NCBI GenBank assembly: GCA_002347095.1
Contig: DDWZ01000018.1
Location: 82,405-146,404, forward strand
Direction of reading: 5' to 3'
DNA: 64,000 nt
Source of the DNA: Desulfobulbaceae bacterium UBA2273
Lineage (GTDB): Bacteria; Desulfobacterota; Desulfobulbia; Desulfobulbales; Desulfurivibrionaceae
The notes beneath the pieces were generated by a model. The model saw only the letters and a list, made by a program, of their open reading frames with translations. It was not told the DNA's origin and did no database searches. How positions within the stretch are numbered: the stretch's first letter is position 1; the number at the start of each line of letters is the position of its first letter. A program made the position numbers and the translations under genes. Below, one piece after another: positions 1 to 8,932 of this stretch.

Positions 1-2
1 CG

Positions 3-509
3 GCCAGCGGCTACGAACTGGGCGGTGTTATTTTCGAGCCCCAGGTCATCAAGATTTCCGGCCCCAAGGCCGTTGTCGGCAAGGAAAGACTCTTCACTGC
101 CAAGCCCATTGACATCAGCGGCCTGAAGAGTTCGAAAACCTTCCAGGTTCCCCTGGAGTTGCGTTCGGCACTGCTTGAGCTCATGGGCGAGACAGTGGTC
201 ACCGCCAATGTGGTGATCCGCGAAAAAACCACGGAAAAAACCATCGTTGACATCCCTGTCCACCTCACGGGACCAGAGTCCGACAGAAAGGTGACCCTCG
301 AACCCAGCACCATCAGCATCCGTGCCCTGCTTCCCTTGAGCAGCAGGGGAAACCAGGCCGAGCTTGTTGAGGCCAGTGTCTCGACAGAAGGGCTTTCCGT
401 CGGGACACACCGGGTGCAGGTGAAAATCACGGCGCCGGAAGAGATCCACATTATCGAAGCAATTCCGTCCGCCGTCACCGTAAAGATTGGCCGGAGCCTT
501 GGCAAATGA
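3..509 (+). CDS. YbbR/CdaR-like protein, C-terminal part (5' end outside the window)
   Basis: The frame is open from the first bases of the window to TGA at 507-509, so the gene starts upstream. About 168 residues are visible. They show two YbbR-type repeats: a stretch with [10 protein letters not shown] followed by I-D-I-S-G, and a later stretch with H-R-V-Q-V-K-I-T and A-V-T-V-K-I. YbbR/CdaR proteins are membrane-anchored, extracytoplasmic regulators of the diadenylate cyclase CdaA, and the order cdaA-cdaR-glmM is widely conserved. The glmM start lies 65 nt downstream, which fits that arrangement. The anchor and the cyclase would lie outside the window. The family call rests on repeat pattern and synteny. 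Confidence 0.8.
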   Translation, partial: ASGYELGGVIFEPQVIKISGPKAVVGKERLFTAKPIDISGLKSSKTFQVPLELRSALLELMGETVVTANVVIREKTTEKTIVDIPVHLTGPESDRKVTLEPSTISIRALLPLSSRGNQAELVEASVSTEGLSVGTHRVQVKITAPEEIHIIEAIPSAVTVKIGRSLGK

Positions 510-573
510 GCCGAATCACCGGTGCGCTCTCCCCTGCCGGCTCCGGGTTGACCCAGGCTCCCAGGAGTACAGC

Positions 574-1932
574 ATGAGAAAGTTATTCGGCACCGATGGG
601 GTGAGGGGGGTGGCGAACACCTATCCCATGACCACCGAAATCGCCATGCAGATAGGGAGGGCCCTCGCCTTTCTGGTCAAGGACATGCGGCGCGGCCACC
701 GGATCGTCATCGGCAAGGACACCCGCCTTTCCTGCTACATGATCGAAAACGCCCTGGCTGCAGGCATCTGCTCCATGGGGGTGGATGTCCTTCTGGTCGG
801 GCCCCTGCCCACGCCGGGCATCGCCTTTATCACCACCAGCATGCGGGCCGATGCCGGGGTGGTCATCTCCGCCTCCCATAACCCCTTCCAGGACAACGGC
901 ATCAAGATCTTCGCCAGAAACGGCTTCAAGCTCCATGACGATCTGGAACTGGAGATCGAGGATCTGATCTTCTCGCAGAAGATGGAGGTGCTCAGGCCGG
1001 TGGCCGAGGAGGTGGGCCGCGCCACCCGCATCGACGACGCCAAGGGCCGCTACATCGTTTTCTTGAAAAACTCCTTTCCCCGGGAATACACCCTGGACGC
1101 CTTTCACATCGTGCTCGACTGCGCCAACGGCGCCACCTACGGGGTTGCCCCCCATGTTTTCGAGGAACTGGGCGCCACCGTCACCACCCTGGCGGCGGAG
1201 CCGGACGGCACCAACATCAACCGCGATTGCGGCGCTCTGCACCCGGAGCACATGGCCGCCAAGGTGCGGGAACTGGGGGCGGACATCGGCATCGCCCTGG
1301 ACGGCGACGGCGACCGGATCATCGTGGCGGACGAACACGGCAACATCGTTGACGGCGACCATATCATGGCCATCTGCGCCGCCGACTTGATGAGCCGCAA
1401 AAAGCTGAAAAAGAAGACCCTGGTCGCCACGGTGATGAGCAACCTCGGCCTGGAGGTCGCCATGCAGCGCATGGGCGGGGCCATGGTCCGCACCCAGGTC
1501 GGAGACCGCTATGTGGTTGAGGAGATGCGCAGGTCCGGCTACAATTTCGGCGGCGAACAATCGGGGCATCTGGTGTTCATGGAACACAACACCACCGGCG
1601 ACGGCATCCTCGCCGCGCTCCAGTTGCTGGCGGTGATGATCAAAAAACGCAAACCCCTGTCGGAACTGGCCGCCATCATGGAAAGCTTTCCCCAGGTGCT
1701 CAAGAATGTCCGCACCGCTGAAAAAATCAACACCAGCACCATCCCCGGCTTCAATAAAAAACTGAAGGAAATGGAAAAGAAACTGGACAAAAAGGGCCGC
1801 ATCCTCGTCCGTCCCTCCGGAACCGAGCCGGTTATCCGGGTCATGGTGGAGGGGCAGGACGCCGCACAGATCAACGCCATGGCCGACGAACTCTGCGAAA
1901 TGATCCGCAAGGCTGACACCGCCGAAGCCTGA
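574..1932 (+). CDS. glmM: phosphoglucosamine mutase GlmM
   Basis: GlmM interconverts glucosamine-6-phosphate and glucosamine-1-phosphate in the cytoplasm, a step towards UDP-GlcNAc for peptidoglycan and LPS. The 452-residue protein has the usual family length. It begins [12 protein letters not shown], carries the catalytic loop SASHNP with the phosphorylated serine at residue 101, the metal-binding loop DGDGDR, the sugar-binding GEQSGH and the C-terminal phosphate-binding RPSGTEP. I start it at ATG 574 because AGGAG sits 6 nt upstream; an open TTG at 487 would add 29 residues with no family match. It follows a YbbR/CdaR gene and precedes tlyA by 10 nt, probably in one operon. Confidence 0.97.
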   Translation: MRKLFGTDGVRGVANTYPMTTEIAMQIGRALAFLVKDMRRGHRIVIGKDTRLSCYMIENALAAGICSMGVDVLLVGPLPTPGIAFITTSMRADAGVVISASHNPFQDNGIKIFARNGFKLHDDLELEIEDLIFSQKMEVLRPVAEEVGRATRIDDAKGRYIVFLKNSFPREYTLDAFHIVLDCANGATYGVAPHVFEELGATVTTLAAEPDGTNINRDCGALHPEHMAAKVRELGADIGIALDGDGDRIIVADEHGNIVDGDHIMAICAADLMSRKKLKKKTLVATVMSNLGLEVAMQRMGGAMVRTQVGDRYVVEEMRRSGYNFGGEQSGHLVFMEHNTTGDGILAALQLLAVMIKKRKPLSELAAIMESFPQVLKNVRTAEKINTSTIPGFNKKLKEMEKKLDKKGRILVRPSGTEPVIRVMVEGQDAAQINAMADELCEMIRKADTAEA

Positions 1933-1942
1933 CCAAGCAACC

Positions 1943-2683
1943 ATGAAGACTCGACTCGACCAGCTTGTGCTGCTGCACGGGCTGGCCCCCTCCCTGCAAA
2001 AGGCCCAGGCCCTCATTGCCGCGGGCCAGGTGCTGGTGAACGACCAGCCGGCGGACAAGATCGGCTCGCTTTTTGCCAAGGACAGCCGGATACGGCTGAG
2101 GGAAAAAACCTGCCCCTATGTGAGCCGGGGCGGAATCAAGCTCGCTGCCGGACTGGACCATTTTCAGCTCAACCCCGCCGGCTTCATCTGCGCCGATATC
2201 GGCGCCTCCACCGGCGGCTTCACCGACTGCCTGCTGCAACGCGGGGCCGCCAAGGTGTATGCCATTGATGTCGGCTACGGTCAACTGGCCTGGAAACTGC
2301 GGCAGGATCCGCGGGTGGTGGTCATGGAGAGAACCAACGCCCGAAACCTGCAAACCGGCGACCTGGAAGAGGCCCTGGACCTGGCGGTGATCGATGCCTC
2401 GTTTATTTCCCTCAAAACCCTGCTGCCGCCGCTGCTCGTCTTTTTTCCTCCGGGCGCCATCCGGGTGCTGGCCCTGATCAAACCGCAGTTCGAGGTCGGC
2501 CGTGGCCAGCTTGGCACGGGTGGAGTCGTCCGCGACAGCGACCTCCACGAAAAGGTGGTTGAGGAAATCCGGGAATTTGCAGGCGGGCTGGGCCTTGTTC
2601 CTGTTGGGGTCAGCCCCTCCCCGATCCTTGGCCCCAAGGGCAACCGGGAATTTTTGATCTACCTTGTGTCCGAGACGCTATAA
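1943..2683 (+). CDS. tlyA: TlyA family rRNA 2'-O-methyltransferase / hemolysin-like protein
   Basis: The 246-residue protein has an N-terminal S4 RNA-binding domain (about residues 3-60) and an FtsJ/RrmJ-like methyltransferase domain behind it. The SAM-binding segment is ADIGASTGGFTDCLL, and A-L-I-K-P-Q-F-E-V-G is typical of TlyA. TlyA enzymes methylate the 2'-OH of cytidines in 16S and 23S rRNA. The start lies 10 nt after glmM. Its last 25 nt overlap the 3' end of the convergent HD-GYP gene, so the two mRNAs are complementary at their ends. The family call is secure; the exact rRNA target is not visible. Confidence 0.93.
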   Translation: MKTRLDQLVLLHGLAPSLQKAQALIAAGQVLVNDQPADKIGSLFAKDSRIRLREKTCPYVSRGGIKLAAGLDHFQLNPAGFICADIGASTGGFTDCLLQRGAAKVYAIDVGYGQLAWKLRQDPRVVVMERTNARNLQTGDLEEALDLAVIDASFISLKTLLPPLLVFFPPGAIRVLALIKPQFEVGRGQLGTGGVVRDSDLHEKVVEEIREFAGGLGLVPVGVSPSPILGPKGNREFLIYLVSETL

Positions 2684-4431
2684 CGCTTACCCCGCCAGAA
2701 AAAATCATCCCGCTGGCGCGCCGGAAGATCCTGGGCAAAGCGGACGATCAAGCCCGACTCAACAACCAGATCACAGAGCTCCCCATCCAGATCTGCCCGG
2801 GCAACCATTCCTTCCAGAATGCGCATGGCCTCGGAAAGCATCTTCCCTGGCTTGTAAGGCCGGTCCGCCGCGGTCAACGCTTCCAGCACATCGGCCAGGG
2901 CCAGCATCCGTGCCGGCAGAGGAATGGCGCCATTCCCAAGCCCCCGGGGATAGCCGGTGCCGTTCAGCTTTTCATGGTGCATGCCGGCATAGACCGGGAC
3001 ATTCCGAAGCTTTTTGGGAAAAGGCAGCCCTTCAAGCATCCGGATGCTCATCTCCACATGATGGTTCATCACCTTGCGTTCCGCCGCGGTCAAGGTGCCT
3101 TTCTGCACGCAGAGATTTTCCACCTCATCCGGCGCAAGCAAGGGGAACTGGACGCCGCTCATGGCATAGGTTATCCCGGCCAGACGCCGCACCTTTTCGA
3201 TGTTTTCGTCCGACAACCCTTCGCCGCCCAGATTGATCATATCGAGAAAGGTGATGATCTCCTGCCATTCTTCCTCTTTTGGAGGAGGCAACGGAGCGGT
3301 CCGCCCTTCTGTCCTTGGGCAGGGTTCGTTTTCCAGCCGGACGAACGCATCATGCAGCCGCGAGATTTCCACCCGGTGCCGAATCAGTTCTATCCGGTCG
3401 AAAATGGTCTCCAGCTTGGTTGCCTTGTCCATCAGATGCTCAGGCGTGGTGATCTTCCCCACGTCATGGAGCCAGGCCGCCATCCTGATCTCGGCCAGCT
3501 CGTCGGCGTTGAAGTTGACCGAGGCGAATCTGCCGGTGGTGGCCCTATTGACCTCCAGAGCAATCTCTTCGGTGAGATTGGCGACCCGGTAGACATGCCC
3601 TGCCGTATAGGGGGATTTTTCATCGATGGCATCGCCGATTGTCCGCACGAAAGCGTCCAGCAGATTTTCAAGCCCCCGGACCAAACGCATCTTGGTGAGG
3701 GCGATGGCCGCCTGCGAGGCCAAGCTCATGACCATTCCCACCTCATGCTCGGGAAAAGGGACAACCGCGCCGGTTTCCCGATCCTTGGCATTCAGAAGCT
3801 GCAAAACCCCGATGACTTCATCCTCGTGGTCCCGCAACGGGATCACCAGCATCGAGCGGGAGCGGTAGCCAGTGGAGGCGTCAAAATCGCGGGTTCCCTG
3901 AAAATCGTAGCCTTCGGCATCATAGACGTCGGAGATATTGATTGGCTCGCCGGTAAGGGCGCAGTGGGCGGAAACATTCCGGTGATTCTCCCCATTGTTT
4001 TCATGGCGCAGCGGCACGGGAGGCCAGGAAATGGCTTCCCCGCTCCCCCCCATGCAGACTCCGAGCGAATCATTCTGGACAATGGCAAAATCAAGGGCCT
4101 GCCGCGCGTCGTCCTTGATGTACAGAGTTCCGCCGTCGGCGTTGGTGAAATGCTTGGCCTCGCGCACAATCCTCTCCAGAAGCCGATCAATATTTTTTTC
4201 CGAAGAGAGTCCCAAGCCGATCTTCACCAGCTCATAGAGATGATTTCCCTGACCTTCGCTGAACTCCCGAACCTCGCGGACAACCCGGTCTGCCAGCCCG
4301 GCCACAACCTCCGGCGGCACTCCGGCCATTGTCTGCCCGACGTAGCTCTCGATCCCCTGCACAACCTTCTGCATGAGGATGTCCACTGCCGGGTGCCTGC
4401 GAGCCTGAGCCTTATCCGGAAAAACATCCAT
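2659..4431 (-). CDS. GAF / HD-GYP domain protein, probable cyclic-di-GMP phosphodiesterase
   Basis: The 590-residue protein has an N-terminal segment, a GAF sensor domain (about residues 75-250) and a C-terminal HD-GYP domain. The HD pair is in WLHDVGK (about residue 322), and the signature HHE...GTGYP appears as HHEKLNGTGYPRGL, so the catalytic residues look intact. HD-GYP proteins hydrolyse c-di-GMP. There is no membrane segment, so the protein is probably cytosolic. I prefer ATG 4431 because AAGGGG lies 7 nt upstream; the frame extends to 4458. An unusual insert of about 90 residues separates the first HD motif from the HHE motif. It converges on tlyA with a 25-nt overlap. Confidence 0.88.
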   Translation of the reverse strand: MDVFPDKAQARRHPAVDILMQKVVQGIESYVGQTMAGVPPEVVAGLADRVVREVREFSEGQGNHLYELVKIGLGLSSEKNIDRLLERIVREAKHFTNADGGTLYIKDDARQALDFAIVQNDSLGVCMGGSGEAISWPPVPLRHENNGENHRNVSAHCALTGEPINISDVYDAEGYDFQGTRDFDASTGYRSRSMLVIPLRDHEDEVIGVLQLLNAKDRETGAVVPFPEHEVGMVMSLASQAAIALTKMRLVRGLENLLDAFVRTIGDAIDEKSPYTAGHVYRVANLTEEIALEVNRATTGRFASVNFNADELAEIRMAAWLHDVGKITTPEHLMDKATKLETIFDRIELIRHRVEISRLHDAFVRLENEPCPRTEGRTAPLPPPKEEEWQEIITFLDMINLGGEGLSDENIEKVRRLAGITYAMSGVQFPLLAPDEVENLCVQKGTLTAAERKVMNHHVEMSIRMLEGLPFPKKLRNVPVYAGMHHEKLNGTGYPRGLGNGAIPLPARMLALADVLEALTAADRPYKPGKMLSEAMRILEGMVARADLDGELCDLVVESGLIVRFAQDLPARQRDDFFWRGKRYSVSDTR

Positions 4432-4576
4432 GATCATTCCCCTTGCCCGAAACGGCAATCCTCATCGCTGACAGCTTCCCGCCCGATCCGAGGTGGCGGG
4501 CCGGGAGACGCAATACTGTGCCCAACAGTGACAGTATACGGCAGAACAGGATGACAAGCAATTCCACATTAAAGCG

Positions 4577-4608
4577 GCGCACAATGCGAGACCTGCCGCA
4601 TTGCGCGC
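4577..4608. other. 12-bp inverted repeat in the divergent intergenic region
   Basis: The arms GCGCACAATGCG and CGCATTGCGCGC (one mismatch) are separated by 8 nt, between the divergent HD-GYP and SH3b genes. It could be a regulator site or a 5' UTR hairpin. The rest of 4432-4752 shows no gene. Confidence 0.4.
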
Positions 4609-4752
4609 CGCAGGCAAAAAACCCCGGAGACGGTTGACTTGGCCAAACGAAAATGCTAACTTGAGTGCGGTGCAATCCCCATAGCTGTTCGGCATTCCCG
4701 TGCACTGTACACCCCAGGCATACCCTAAGTTTTTTTCAGGAGCGTATCCGTC

Positions 4753-5220
4753 ATGACAAAAATTCGTCCCCTTTTCCGAGCATCCCTGTTTTCCGCTCTC
4801 GCCGGCGCAGCCCTGCTGTTGCTTGCCGCCACGGCCACTGCCGCGGAATACGTCAGCGTCATCAAAGACGGGGTCAATATCCGCTCCGGCCCCGAGGCGA
4901 CAAAAGAAATCCTCTGGACGGTTTTCAAGGGCTTTCCGCTGCAGGTCACATCCACCCAGGGAACCTGGGCCAAGGTCGTGGACTTTGAAGGGGACACGGG
5001 CTGGATCGCCACCTCCCTGGTCGCAAAGGAAAAAACCGTCATTGTCAAATCAGAGACCGCCAATCTGCGGGTCGGGGCGGGAAAAGACTACGAAATCGTG
5101 GCCGCGGCCAAACGCGGCGTGGTCTTCAAGCCCCTGACCACCGAAGGCGACTGGATCAAGGTCAAGCACGCGGACGGCACAACCGGCTGGATTTTTGGCA
5201 AATTGCTCTGGCCCAACTGA
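4753..5220 (+). CDS. exported protein with two bacterial SH3 domains
   Basis: The 155-residue protein starts with a clear Sec signal peptide (about residues 1-31, hydrophobic core A-A-L-L-L-L-A, cleavage near A-T-A-A-E). Two SH3b repeats follow: one around V-N-I-R-S-G-P and one around A-N-L-R-V-G-A-G, each ending in a G-W-I motif. SH3b repeats in exported proteins usually bind peptidoglycan or peptides. No catalytic domain is present. It starts 18 nt before the sigma-54 regulator gene ends up in the same direction, so the two may be co-transcribed. Function beyond cell-envelope binding is unknown. Confidence 0.85.
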   Translation: MTKIRPLFRASLFSALAGAALLLLAATATAAEYVSVIKDGVNIRSGPEATKEILWTVFKGFPLQVTSTQGTWAKVVDFEGDTGWIATSLVAKEKTVIVKSETANLRVGAGKDYEIVAAAKRGVVFKPLTTEGDWIKVKHADGTTGWIFGKLLWPN

Positions 5221-5238
5221 GCCGCAACGCCGGACACC

Positions 5239-6666
5239 ATGGGAAAAAAAACTCCCCCCCCATATCCGCCCAACCCCGTTCTTCTGGTTGACGACGAACT
5301 CCATACCCTAGCCAGCTTTGATATCGCCCTCCGCTCCCACGGCATCAGCAACACCATCCGGTGCCAGGACAGCCGCGACGTCGCGGCCATTCTCGACAAT
5401 CAGCCCGTGGAGATCATCCTCCTCGATCTGATGATGCCCCATGTTTCCGGGCATGACATCCTCAAGCATGTCCGTCAACGCTTTCCGGAACTGCCGGTCA
5501 TCATTGTCACCGGAGTCAATGAGGTGGAGACCGCGGTGCGCTGCATCCAAGAGGGAGCCTTTGACTACGTGCTCAAGCCGGTGGAAATCGAGCGCCTCCT
5601 GCCGAGCATCAGACGAGCCCTTGAGGTCAGGCAGCTCCGGCGGGAGAATTCCCGGCTTGCCAGCAGCTTCTTTGACAAGAACCCAGCCCATCCGGAGGTG
5701 TTCTCCGGCATCATCACCGACAACGACGCGATGAAGGCCCTGTTCCGCTACTGCGAAGCCGTTGCCGAAGGGCGGCAGCCGGTGCTGATCACCGGAGAAA
5801 CCGGGGTGGGCAAGGAGAGCATCGCCAAGGCCATCCATGATCTGAGCGGCAGGACCGGCGAATATGTCACGGTCAATGTGGCCGGCCTTGACGATCAGAT
5901 CTTTGCCGACACCCTCTTTGGTCACGCCAGGGGCGCCTTCACCGGCGCGGATCGCAACCGTGCCGGCCTGGTGGAAAAAGCAGCCGGAGGCTCCCTGTTT
6001 CTCGACGAAATCGGTGATCTCAGCGAACCTTCGCAGGTCAAGCTCCTCCGTTTTCTTGAGGAGCGCGAATACTATCCCCTGGGTTCCGACCAGGTCCATC
6101 ACTCGGACGCCCGGGTCATCGTCGCCACCCATCGCGATCTGGAACAGCAGCACCGGAAAGGATTGTTCCGCACCGACCTGTTTTACCGGCTGCGCACCCA
6201 TCGCATCCAGGTTCCCCCGCTGCGGGAGCGCAAGGATGACATCCCTGCCCTGCTGGATTTTTTTCTTACCCAGGCCGCAACGGAGTTCAAGAAAGAAAAG
6301 CCCCGCTGCCCGGATGAACTCATCACCCTGCTGGCCGGCTATGATTTTCCCGGCAATGTCCGGGAACTGCGGGCTCTGGCCTTTGACGCCATGAGCCATC
6401 ACCGGGGCGCCACCCTCGCCATGACTTTTTTCCACAAGGAACTCGACTCGGCCAGCCTGCGGGAAAATCCCTCCACTTCCCCCGCCCGGATTCTTCCGCA
6501 AAAATCCTGGGCCGCGAGCTTTGCGCAATTGCCGACCCTGAAAGACGCGGACCAGGAACTCATCGCCGAAGCCCTCCGGCGAAGCAACCACAACCAGCGC
6601 GCCGCCGCCCTCATCCTGGGCATAACGCCCCAGGCCTTGAATCAGCGGCTCAAGCGCCAGGCCTAA
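5239..6666 (+). CDS. sigma-54-dependent response regulator (NtrC family)
   Basis: The 475-residue protein has an N-terminal receiver domain with the phospho-acceptor aspartate at residue 63 (ILLDLMMPH). A central AAA+ domain carries Walker A GETGVGKE (residues 186-193) and the sigma-54 contact loop GAFTGA (232-237). A C-terminal Fis-type helix-turn-helix is seen around N-Q-R-A-A-A-L-I-L-G-I. It should be a phosphorylation-controlled activator that opens sigma-54 promoters. The next gene, 29 nt downstream, encodes a receiver-kinase hybrid that is the obvious partner candidate. I could not identify its target promoters. Confidence 0.94.
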   Translation: MGKKTPPPYPPNPVLLVDDELHTLASFDIALRSHGISNTIRCQDSRDVAAILDNQPVEIILLDLMMPHVSGHDILKHVRQRFPELPVIIVTGVNEVETAVRCIQEGAFDYVLKPVEIERLLPSIRRALEVRQLRRENSRLASSFFDKNPAHPEVFSGIITDNDAMKALFRYCEAVAEGRQPVLITGETGVGKESIAKAIHDLSGRTGEYVTVNVAGLDDQIFADTLFGHARGAFTGADRNRAGLVEKAAGGSLFLDEIGDLSEPSQVKLLRFLEEREYYPLGSDQVHHSDARVIVATHRDLEQQHRKGLFRTDLFYRLRTHRIQVPPLRERKDDIPALLDFFLTQAATEFKKEKPRCPDELITLLAGYDFPGNVRELRALAFDAMSHHRGATLAMTFFHKELDSASLRENPSTSPARILPQKSWAASFAQLPTLKDADQELIAEALRRSNHNQRAAALILGITPQALNQRLKRQA

Positions 6667-6695
6667 CGGCCTCCACAAGGGATCCTCCTCAGACC

Positions 6696-8015
6696 ATGGC
6701 GAGCAAAGGAAAAATACTTATTGTTGACGATGAGCCCATGGTCCTCAAGCTGCTCTCCATGCAGGTAGAGCGCCTCGGCTATACGACAACCAGCGCGGTC
6801 AACGGTCCTGATGCCCTGGCCCTTCTTGAAAAAAGCCCCTTCCATCTCATGGTCACCGACATCATAATGCCCCAGATGGATGGCCTTGCGCTCATGCAGC
6901 AGGCCGTGGCCATCCGGCCCGATCTCGAATGCATCGTGGTTTCCGGGCAGGCGGATCTGGCCATCGCCGTGGAGGCCATGAAGATGGGGGCGATCAACTA
7001 TATCCAGAAACCGATCTCCATGATGGAACTGGAAGTCTCCCTGGCCAAGGGCATGGAGCGGCTGACCCTGCTGAAAACCCTCAAAAAAAACCAGCAGGAG
7101 CTGCGCCGGCACCGCGACCATCTGGAGCAACTGGTCGCCAAGCGAACCGCGGAACTCGCCCGCATCAACAAACAGCTTGAGGCGGATATCAAGGCCAGGA
7201 AAAAAGCGGAAAAAGAAGCGGAACAACGACGGCGGCAGCTCATCGAGGCCGACAAAATGGTCTCCCTCGGCATCCTGGTGGCCGGAGTGGCCCATGAGAT
7301 CAACAACCCCAATAACTTCATCACCATGAACGCCCCCATCCTTCACCGCGCCTGGGAGGATTTCCTGCCCATCCTGGAAGAACATTACCGGACGCAGGGC
7401 GACTTCCCCGTGGCGGGCATTCCCTTTTCCGAGATGCGTGAGCATATTCCCGAGCTTTTTTCCGGCATCCTCGACGGCTCGGAACGCATCCGCAAGATTG
7501 TCTTCAACCTGCGGGATTACGCACGACAGGGCATCTCCGACATGGACCAGGACGTTGACCTCAACACCGCGCTGCGCGCCGCCCTGGTTTTGCTCGCCAA
7601 TCCGTTGAAAAAGGCGACCGACCACCTCGCCATCCATTACGGCGAGGGGCTGCCGCCGGTGCGGGGCAATTTCCAGCGGACCGAACAGGTCATCATCAAC
7701 CTGCTGCAAAACGCCTATCAGTCCCTCGCTTCCCCGGATCAGCCCCTGACGGTTTCCACCGGGCAGGACCCAAAGACCTCCACGGTTTTTGTGGAAATAG
7801 CCGACCAGGGCTGCGGCATTTCCCCAAAAAATCTCAAACGCATCCTGGACCCGTTTTTCACCACCAAGCGCGATGGCGGCGGCAGCGGCCTCGGCCTTTC
7901 CATTTCCGCGGGGATCATGGAAGAGCATGGAGGGCGGCTTGAATTCAACTCCCAACCCGGCAAGGGCACCATCGCCCGGGCGGTATTTCCCATGCCAGCG
8001 CCAAAAGGGAAATAA
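6696..8015 (+). CDS. hybrid sensor: receiver domain followed by histidine kinase
   Basis: The 439-residue soluble protein starts with a receiver domain (phospho-acceptor aspartate 55 in VTDIIMPQ). A coiled-coil rich in K, E and R follows (about 125-185), then a histidine kinase core with the H-box histidine at about residue 200 (GVAHEINNP) and an HATPase with DQGCGIS, DPFFTTK and GLGLS boxes. No membrane segment or input sensor other than the receiver is present, so it is probably driven by phosphorylation from another kinase. The gene follows the NtrC-type regulator by 29 nt, suggesting a phosphorelay pair. Confidence 0.92.
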   Translation: MASKGKILIVDDEPMVLKLLSMQVERLGYTTTSAVNGPDALALLEKSPFHLMVTDIIMPQMDGLALMQQAVAIRPDLECIVVSGQADLAIAVEAMKMGAINYIQKPISMMELEVSLAKGMERLTLLKTLKKNQQELRRHRDHLEQLVAKRTAELARINKQLEADIKARKKAEKEAEQRRRQLIEADKMVSLGILVAGVAHEINNPNNFITMNAPILHRAWEDFLPILEEHYRTQGDFPVAGIPFSEMREHIPELFSGILDGSERIRKIVFNLRDYARQGISDMDQDVDLNTALRAALVLLANPLKKATDHLAIHYGEGLPPVRGNFQRTEQVIINLLQNAYQSLASPDQPLTVSTGQDPKTSTVFVEIADQGCGISPKNLKRILDPFFTTKRDGGGSGLGLSISAGIMEEHGGRLEFNSQPGKGTIARAVFPMPAPKGK

Positions 8016-8027
8016 CCCCTCCACCCC

Positions 8028-8059
8028 ATCAACTTTTATTGACGCCATCAATTTTTATT
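8028..8059. repeat. 13-bp direct repeat ATCAAYTTTTATT
   Basis: Two copies (8028-8040 and 8047-8059, one mismatch) with a 6-nt spacer lie 13 nt after the kinase stop codon. The period is 19 nt. Function unknown; possibly a protein-binding direct repeat. Confidence 0.35.
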
Positions 8060-8288
8060 CATTTCCGCCACACCACGGCCACACCACACGCTACACCGCC
8101 CATCTCCAATCCGCCCGTCAACATACCTTGATGTATCCTTCCTGCGTCCCTCCAGCACAAAAAAATATTATCTGCAATATCGGTCTGTTACGTACATTCT
8201 TCCCAGCCTGGCACATTTCTTCCATTAGCACCTGACAACCCCCGTGAAAAAAACGGGACCACATTCCACCTGACCAGGAGGGCAGATC

Positions 8289-8624
8289 ATGGGAACATCA
8301 GCAGGGAAAACCACGCTGGCAACGCTCATGTCCGACCCGGGCGCATACGTCCACGGTTCGCTGCGGATCACCGAGATTCTCGGGATGATGTCGGCAACCG
8401 CCCTCCCCATTGCCAACGACACGGTCATGGGCGTTATCAATTTTCGGGGTAGAACCGTGCCGGTCATCGATCTGCGGGTGAACCCCATCGGCGGCCTCAA
8501 CGGCTTTGCCGAACAGATCTGCATCCTGTCGGCGGAAGGCGCCCACCAGACGCCTCTTATCTTCGGCGCCTTGGTGGATTCGGAAGCCGACGCCTGGGAG
8601 ATGATTGCAGGGAAGACCCACTAA
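8289..8624 (+). CDS. short CheW-like protein
   Basis: The 111-residue protein matches the middle of a CheW domain: R-I-T-E-I-L, the A-L-P-I-A-N turn, G-V-I-N-F-R-G-R-T-V-P-V-I-D-L-R, and a final L-V-D-S-E segment. CheW couples chemoreceptors to the CheA kinase. Normal CheW proteins have about 150-170 residues, so this one is shorter at both ends and may be a degenerate or specialised adaptor. The start has a strong AGGAGG at 8276-8282. No CheA gene is present in the window; CheD and a CheY-like receiver follow after a structured intergenic region. Confidence 0.72.
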   Translation: MGTSAGKTTLATLMSDPGAYVHGSLRITEILGMMSATALPIANDTVMGVINFRGRTVPVIDLRVNPIGGLNGFAEQICILSAEGAHQTPLIFGALVDSEADAWEMIAGKTH

Positions 8625-8630
8625 CAGTAG

Positions 8631-8893
8631 GGAGCCTTGAAAAATTCAAGGCTCCTGTGCGGGGCAAGGACGCCCCGTCATTTTCAGCCACTTAAGTTGC
8701 TGAAAATGTGAGCAAAGGCAAAACTTGTTTTGGTTTTGCGGCTTGAAAAATCAACAGGAAGTTGATTTTTCAAGGTTCCCAGTAAAGATCACAGGCCAGA
8801 GCGGGCCTTACACAAGTAGCCATTTGGATCGGTCCCCCCCCCTCGCCGGTCCAAGACTTCCTGCCAAGTCTCTTCGGGGGCTTGGCAGGAAGT
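8631..8893 (+). promoter_or_regulatory. hairpin array with A(A)GGA loops between cheW-like gene and cheD
   Basis: Five perfect or near-perfect hairpins lie in line. H1: 8631-8641/8645-8655 (11 bp). H2: CGGGGC 8660-8665 with loop AAGGAC and GCCCCG 8672-8677. H3: 8679-8688/8699-8708 (10 bp). H4: 8742-8755/8761-8774 (14 bp) with loop AGGAA. H5: 8856-8868/8881-8893 (13 bp), ending 40 nt before the cheD start. None is followed by a T-run, so they do not look like intrinsic terminators. AGGA displayed in a hairpin loop is the hallmark of CsrA/RsmA sites. H1-H3 share their layout with the element at 45250-45336. CsrA binding is inference. Confidence 0.5.
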
Positions 8894-8932
8894 TGGCTTT
8901 TAGCAGGGCACACAATGCAACGGGAGCAGACC

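Noticed and set aside
583..2079. Long open frame antisense to glmM, and similar long antisense frames over 5308-6678, 6663-8051, 19661-21823 and 57980-59626
   Set aside because: These are mirrors of real genes in high-G+C DNA. They lack ribosome-binding sites, show no recognisable domains and have composition expected of the complementary strand.
8631..8655. Hairpin after the CheW-like gene as an intrinsic terminator
   Set aside because: The stem is strong but no T-run follows, and further hairpins with AGGA loops continue. I list it as part of a regulatory array.
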